A stretch of 25,785 bases of DNA, taken from assembly GCA_035472475.1 (NCBI GenBank), contig DATIPA010000023.1, positions 1 through 25,785 of the forward strand. The letters are read 5' to 3'. The notes beneath the pieces are model-generated. The model was not told the DNA's origin. It did not search any database and worked only from the letters and a program-made list of their open reading frames with translations. Shown here one piece after another: positions 22,507 through 25,785 of the stretch (position 1 is its first letter; every line of letters begins with the position of its first letter). Position numbers and translations under genes: made by a program. Source of the DNA: JAFAXD01 sp035472475 (GTDB taxonomy: Bacteria > Pseudomonadota > Alphaproteobacteria > Rhizobiales > Xanthobacteraceae).

Positions 22507-22528
22507 GACGTTTCTCCACAACGAGCAT

Positions 22529-22546
22529 TGTCCGCAGTACTGGACA
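22529..22546. promoter_or_regulatory. Short dyad in a divergent promoter region
   Basis: TGTCC (22529-22533) and GGACA (22542-22546) form an inverted repeat with an 8-bp spacer, 23 bp upstream of the decarboxylase-like start codon, inside the 167-bp gap that drives two divergent genes. It could be an operator half-site pair, but arms of this size are weak evidence. Confidence 0.2.
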
Positions 22547-22673
22547 TCGGTTTTTGCGGAAAAATGCAAGCGGCATTATGCGCTACTGCGGCCTGCGTTA
22601 CAAAGGCGGTGTCGCGGCGCCTTTTATGTGCTTAATTGCGCCCGCCATCGTCCGCCGGAGTAGCTTGGCCGTC

Positions 22674-23189
22674 ATGACCGAAACCGCCGTCAGCACGCCG
22701 ATCTGGGATTTCGTCCTGAACTATTACGGCCGCAAGGGCATATCGGAAGCGCTCATCCGGCTGCAGGACGACCACGGCATCGATGTCAACATGCTGCTGT
22801 TCCTGGCGTGGATGGCGGCGCAGCGGAAATGCTTATCGCCCGACGACGTGAAGTTCGTGAGCACGACCTCGCACGTGTGGCAGCGGTCCGTCGTTGTGCC
22901 AATCCGCGCCGTGCGCCGGCTGCTCAAGGAAAATGCGCCGCTGCTGCCGGTGGACGCAGCAGCCGCGTTCCGAAAGAAGGTGCAGGCGATCGAGCTCGAG
23001 GGCGAGCAACTGCAGCTGAACGCCATGGCGGCGCTGGTCGACCGGCTGAACCCGGCTGCCGCGGCTTCGCCCGAAGATGCGGCGCGCCGCAACATCAAAA
23101 CCTTTGAGGCGGTCGCCGGAAAAAGCTTTCCGCCGGCAAGCGTCGACGGGCTCGCGCGCGCACTGGTCGAGGTCGCGGATGGCCGCTGA
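22674..23189 (+). CDS. TIGR02444 (DUF2390) family protein
   Basis: A 171-residue soluble, mainly helical protein. The N-terminal signature, WDFVLNYYGRKGISEALIRLQ followed by DDHGIDVNMLLFLAWMA, is the hallmark of the TIGR02444 family. The C-terminal half is Ala/Glu/Arg-rich and probably helical. The family has no established function that I know of. ATG 22674 is chosen because the family signature begins about ten residues later; the frame is open from 22554, but that extension is unrelated. There is no strong ribosome site. It overlaps UbiX by 11 bp, so the two are translationally coupled, which is the only functional hint. Confidence 0.82.
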   Translation: MTETAVSTPIWDFVLNYYGRKGISEALIRLQDDHGIDVNMLLFLAWMAAQRKCLSPDDVKFVSTTSHVWQRSVVVPIRAVRRLLKENAPLLPVDAAAAFRKKVQAIELEGEQLQLNAMAALVDRLNPAAAASPEDAARRNIKTFEAVAGKSFPPASVDGLARALVEVADGR

Positions 23190-23763
23190 CACCCGCCGGC
23201 TCATCGTCGGGATCTCGGGCGCCTCCGGGGTGATCTATGGCGTGCGCCTGCTCGAACTGCTGCGCGAGACCGATGTCGAGACGCATCTCGTGATGAGCAA
23301 GTCGGCCGAGCTCACGCTCGCCTACGAGACCGACTACAAGCCGAAGGACGTAAAGGCGATGGCGTCTGTCAATCATCCGGCGACCGATATCGGCGCCGCG
23401 ATCTCGTCCGGCTCGTTTCCCACCATGGGTATGGTGATTGCACCGTGCTCGATCCGCACCATGAGCGAGATCGCGACCGGGGTAACAAGCTCGCTGCTCT
23501 CGCGCGCCGCCGACGTGGTGCTGAAGGAGAAGCGCCGGCTGGTGCTGGCGCTGCGCGAGACGCCGCTGCATGGCGGACACCTGCGCACCATGACGACGCT
23601 TGCCGACATCGGCGCGGTGGTGGCTCCGATCGTGCCGGCGTTCTACACCAAGCCGAAGAGTGTCGACGACATCATCAACCACACGGTCGGCCGCCTGCTC
23701 GATTTCTTCGGGATCGAGACCAAGGTGGTGCGGCGCTGGCAGGGCGGGCCGGCCGAGGAATGA
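23179..23763 (+). CDS. ubiX: Flavin prenyltransferase UbiX
   Basis: A 194-residue enzyme that joins dimethylallyl phosphate to FMN to make prenylated FMN, the cofactor of UbiD-type reversible decarboxylases. The match to E. coli UbiX is long and strong: GISGASGVIYGVRLLE (11-26), ETHLVMSK (34-41), AISSGSF (74-80) with the following MVIAPCSIRTMSEIA (85-99), ADVVLKEKRRLVLALRETPLH (two adjoining motifs, 111-131) and PAFYTKPKSVDDIINHTVGR near the C-terminus. The start is ATG 23179, inside the end of the preceding gene. It may serve ubiquinone synthesis (UbiD) or an aromatic-acid decarboxylase; no UbiD gene is in the window. A 31-codon ORF begins at its stop codon. Confidence 0.94.
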   Translation: MAADTRRLIVGISGASGVIYGVRLLELLRETDVETHLVMSKSAELTLAYETDYKPKDVKAMASVNHPATDIGAAISSGSFPTMGMVIAPCSIRTMSEIATGVTSSLLSRAADVVLKEKRRLVLALRETPLHGGHLRTMTTLADIGAVVAPIVPAFYTKPKSVDDIINHTVGRLLDFFGIETKVVRRWQGGPAEE

Positions 23764-23855
23764 CCGGTTCGATGCGGGACGCGGATTTGCCTCGCGTGCA
23801 TGAAAATTCGGCACCCTTGGATGAGAATTCGGCGGCCGTTTCCTCATCCCAGTAA
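23760..23855 (+). CDS. Possible 31-residue small ORF coupled to ubiX
   Basis: An ATG overlaps the ubiX stop in an ATGA arrangement and opens 31 codons ending at TAA 23853-23855. The peptide carries a short repeated unit (HENSAPL, then DENSAAV) from a 21-bp-spaced direct repeat, ATGARAATTCGGC (23800-23812 and 23821-23833). It is hydrophilic and acidic, with no membrane segment. There is no independent ribosome site, so translation would need re-initiation. I do not recognise it, and it may be chance. Confidence 0.25.
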   Translation: MTGSMRDADLPRVHENSAPLDENSAAVSSSQ

Positions 23856-24092
23856 CTGACTGGAAAGACTTGCTTTTCACCTCCCAAAACGGTTTGGAGG
23901 AGGATTTGGGCGGGAGACGCGAGGCGTCGTTTGTGCATATTGCAAATCGGCTGGTGTCACCACGGCAGAGAGGCGGTCTGCCATATATGACCATAAGCTA
24001 TTGATATTGAAGCAATTTTGTGAAAGACGTCTGTTCAACCTACGGCATTACCCACGGTGTGGTTAGCCAGCCACTGTGGATATCTTTTGAGA
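23856..24092. other. Gene-free junction between chromosome and prophage remnant
   Basis: With the doubtful small ORF, the stretch between ubiX and the terminase gene is 329 bp. No tRNA, recognisable gene or perfect attachment repeat is seen. It holds small imperfect hairpins: CCTCC/GGAGG near 23880-23900, GACGC-GAG-GCGTC near 23916-23928, and a CCAC/GTGG-rich fold near 24053-24076. It also holds a visibly A+T-richer segment (about 23980-24035). The prophage edge most likely lies here. Confidence 0.4.
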
Positions 24093-25127
24093 TCACCGCC
24101 CGGTGAAGATGTCCCAGTTGTCCATGTCGCGGGCGATCTGGATCTGGCCTCCGCCACCGCGGCCCGCCTGCTGGCCGGCATAGCGCATTGAGGCGTGGCC
24201 GAAGCCAACACCGTCCAGGTGCTCCTTGGCCTTGCCGCTGCGCTTCATCATCACCGCGTACCGGAATGCATCGATCAGGTGGTCCCGGACCTTCACGACC
24301 TTGAAGTCTGAGTTGCGGTGATAGTGCCGGATCTGATCGATCAGCTCCTGGTTATGCGGTGCGATAGTGAGCTTGCCCGAATACATCAGCTCCTTGATCT
24401 CCTCGAGACCGGGCTCGACGTTGTAGTGCGTGGTGCCGTAGTTGATCGCATGGCTCGGCAGCATATTGGCGCCGAAGGCCTTGTACTGCTTCGACAGCGG
24501 CAGGCCGGACCCCTTATCGTGCACATGGCCATCGTGCGGCCAACTGATCGGCACCCGTAGCCCCTCCGTCATGCTGTGGACGCGCTGCGTGTGATACATC
24601 GCCGACGACTTCTCCATCATGAAGCTGTCGAGCACCCACACGTTGCCGGTGTCGTGCGCCCACGCGATGTATACGCAGCCGAAGCCACCCGCAAAGCCAA
24701 AGTCGACGCCGCAAATGCGCCGCGCATACGTCGGCAGTGCATCGTCGTTAAACGACTTGATAATGTTCGGCAGCAGTTCGATTGGAAACACCGGGCCAAC
24801 GCCGAGCTGCGGCGTGCCCTCCATTCTGGTTTCGCGCTCGGCATCTGACAGCTCACCGCCAAGAGTTTCACGCCTCTCCTCGGAGATGTGCTTCACCTCC
24901 GAACCAGCAATTCTGAACGTGGCACGATCTGGCGAGATCTGCGTCAGGAAGCGATACGTCAATTCGGATGAGCCCTGCCCTTTGTCATCGATGGGCGTAT
25001 ACGATAAAACCAGGTGCCCATCGGTCGCAAAAGTTCGAGCAAGCAATTCGCTGTAAACTGTTTCATCAGGTTTTTCGTCCGACCAGATCCAGTCCACACT
25101 CTCAGACTGGAGCCTGCGCCTTTGCAT
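24093..25127 (-). CDS. Terminase large subunit, C-terminal nuclease fragment
   Basis: A 344-residue open frame in the same frame as the N-terminal fragment. Its first ATG is one codon after the premature TAG, with no evident ribosome site. It contains Walker B (WIWSDE), a motif III-like LVLSYTP, and the RNase H-fold nuclease with Asp142 (CGVDFGF) and a late Asp in IDAFRYAVMMK. If re-initiated it could yield a free nuclease domain. Confidence 0.75.
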   Translation of the reverse strand: MQRRRLQSESVDWIWSDEKPDETVYSELLARTFATDGHLVLSYTPIDDKGQGSSELTYRFLTQISPDRATFRIAGSEVKHISEERRETLGGELSDAERETRMEGTPQLGVGPVFPIELLPNIIKSFNDDALPTYARRICGVDFGFAGGFGCVYIAWAHDTGNVWVLDSFMMEKSSAMYHTQRVHSMTEGLRVPISWPHDGHVHDKGSGLPLSKQYKAFGANMLPSHAINYGTTHYNVEPGLEEIKELMYSGKLTIAPHNQELIDQIRHYHRNSDFKVVKVRDHLIDAFRYAVMMKRSGKAKEHLDGVGFGHASMRYAGQQAGRGGGGQIQIARDMDNWDIFTGR

Positions 25128-25130
25128 TTC

Positions 25131-25640
25131 CTAGGTCTTGAACGTAACCGAGCTTGTGCCGTCGATCTTGCCGTCTGTCTCGTGGGTGATGAATGCGGTG
25201 TCGATCGATTGTTGACCGCCGGGCGTCATGATCGGCTTCTTCGCGAACCGCTCTAATGGGATCGTGCCCGTGCCGAATTCTTGACCACCGCACAGGTGTT
25301 TTTGCAGGGTGTCCCGGACCAAGACCACGCTTTCACCAACCACCCAACACCGGACGGGTTTTGAAAATCTTTTGCCAGTCCACCAGTCGGGATAAATTCC
25401 AGTTAAATGCCATGAAGTTTCTGCGCTGCAAGCGAGCGTCTTCCCGCTCTGATTACCCCCGTAGAGGAGCCTCTGGTGCACGCCGGTGCCCCCCGCAGCA
25501 AAGAATGCGAGTTGGCTTGGATACCAGAAACTCGTATCGAGGAAATCGATCCGACGGAACTTGCGCCGACGCTCTGCGCTTGAGAGCGTTTGGCGTGCGA
25601 GCTTTGCCAGCCGCTGCGGGTCTGGAATATCGTCGCTCAT
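25131..25640 (-). CDS. Terminase large subunit, N-terminal ATPase fragment
   Basis: A 169-residue open frame ending at the premature TAG. It carries the adenine-binding/arm region (FWYPSQLAFFAAGG), Walker A (LYGGNQSGKT), and the HLTGIYPDWWTGKRF segment typical of podovirus-like terminases. It lacks Walker B, so alone it cannot hydrolyse ATP. Confidence 0.8.
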   Translation of the reverse strand: MSDDIPDPQRLAKLARQTLSSAERRRKFRRIDFLDTSFWYPSQLAFFAAGGTGVHQRLLYGGNQSGKTLACSAETSWHLTGIYPDWWTGKRFSKPVRCWVVGESVVLVRDTLQKHLCGGQEFGTGTIPLERFAKKPIMTPGGQQSIDTAFITHETDGKIDGTSSVTFKT

Positions 25641-25785
25641 GTCTCGTCCCTGATCTCAACAGCCTCGGCGTCGATGATCTTCGCCTTTGTAGCTGCACCG
25701 GCTTCGAGCTTTTCGAGCCTTGCGATGCCGTTTCCTCCGAACAATTCGATAAGCTTTGCCTGCGGAGTGCCGAGCTGGCGCAGGG
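25637..25785 (-). CDS. C-terminal end of an unidentified phage gene, cut by window edge
   Basis: The reverse-strand frame from base 25783 reads 48 residues (LRQLGTPQAKLIELFGG, then NGIARLEKLEAGAATKAKI, then a DET terminus) and ends in a TGA sharing ATGA with the terminase start. Codon use and charge look protein-like, unlike the Arg-rich alternative frame. Its position suggests a small terminase subunit or other early packaging gene, but the visible end is not diagnostic. Confidence 0.55.
   Translation of the reverse strand, partial: LRQLGTPQAKLIELFGGNGIARLEKLEAGAATKAKIIDAEAVEIRDET

Larger units (their letters stand above)
24093..25640 (-). pseudogene. Phage terminase large subunit, interrupted by an in-frame TAG
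   Basis: Reading through one TAG (25131-25133) gives a continuous 515-codon frame of normal length for a double-stranded DNA phage terminase, the ATP-driven packaging motor and headful nuclease. The ATPase half has Walker A GGNQSGKT (61-68) and, after the stop, Walker B VDWIWSDE (182-189). The nuclease half has the RNase H-like acidic strand CGVDFGF and a later DAFRYAV with a second aspartate. The stop falls where relatives read TFKTYEQ, so a Tyr codon TAC/TAT became TAG. Translation would end between Walker A and B and leave no motor. It overlaps the upstream gene by ATGA. No portal or capsid gene follows. Read as a decayed prophage gene; suppression or sequencing error is the alternative. 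Confidence 0.85.

Noticed and set aside
23764..24092. A tRNA or attachment site at the prophage edge
   Set aside because: I looked for a cloverleaf and a T-arm motif and found only imperfect hairpins. No exact repeat partner is inside the window.
25453..25698. An Arg/Ser-rich minus-strand frame overlapping the terminase start
   Set aside because: The frame beside it continues a protein-like sequence ending in an ATGA overlap with the terminase, so the Arg-rich frame is a shadow.
1..25785. CRISPR array, insertion sequence, toxin-antitoxin or restriction/defence genes
   Set aside because: No regularly spaced repeats, transposase or defence-type domains were seen in any frame.

Overview
The window is high-G+C chromosomal DNA from an alphaproteobacterium, most likely a Hyphomicrobiales (Bradyrhizobium/Rhodopseudomonas/Xanthobacteraceae-like) soil organism. 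I base this on the style of the encoded proteins, on a Liv-type ABC transporter embedded among aromatic-catabolism genes, and on two palindromic intergenic elements (12059-12118 and about 21561-21595) of kinds I recognise from that order. No database search was possible, so the genus is not resolved.

Layout. Positions 3-1016: 5'-truncated acyl-CoA dehydrogenase (+). 1042-2736: an SDR-fold protein with a degenerate active site and, upstream of it, a hydroxycinnamoyl-CoA hydratase/lyase (both -). 2838-3395: six-helix HdeD/DUF308 membrane protein (+). 3405-5561: a flavin monooxygenase/acyl-CoA dehydrogenase-like protein and a beta-hydroxyacid dehydrogenase (-). 5720-6983: a carboxymuconolactone-decarboxylase-family protein and an RraA-type aldolase (+). 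6987-7880: extradiol-dioxygenase-like VOC protein (-). 8092-9009: fumarylacetoacetate-hydrolase-family protein (+). 9031-10647: PYROXD2/CrtI-like FAD oxidoreductase (-). 10793-15498: complete branched-chain-amino-acid-type ABC importer (binding protein, two permeases, two ATPases, +). 15507-17703: MltB-type lytic transglycosylase and aldo/keto reductase (-). 17800-19149: amidase (+). 19150-19404: small glycine-zipper secreted protein (-). 19579-21536: stand-alone MetE C-terminal-type zinc methyltransferase and hydroxyquinol-type intradiol dioxygenase (+). 21616-22506: 4,5-dihydroxyphthalate-decarboxylase-like protein (-). 22674-23763: TIGR02444-family protein and flavin prenyltransferase UbiX (+). 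23764-24092: gene-poor junction. 24093-25785: phage terminase genes (-), with the large subunit interrupted by one in-frame TAG.

Taken together, the first 23.8 kb looks like a patchwork aromatic-acid catabolic island. It has side-chain cleavage through CoA thioesters, ring hydroxylation, both extradiol- and intradiol-type ring cleavage, meta-cleavage-style lower-pathway enzymes (FAH family, RraA aldolase), possible decarboxylation and methyl-transfer steps, and a dedicated uptake system. Genes sit in many short, alternately oriented units with divergent promoters. No transcription factor is encoded in the window. The substrate is not determined. The right end is the edge of a decaying prophage: the terminase large subunit carries a nonsense codon and has no portal or capsid gene downstream.

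I found no rRNA, tRNA, CRISPR array, insertion sequence or replication origin.
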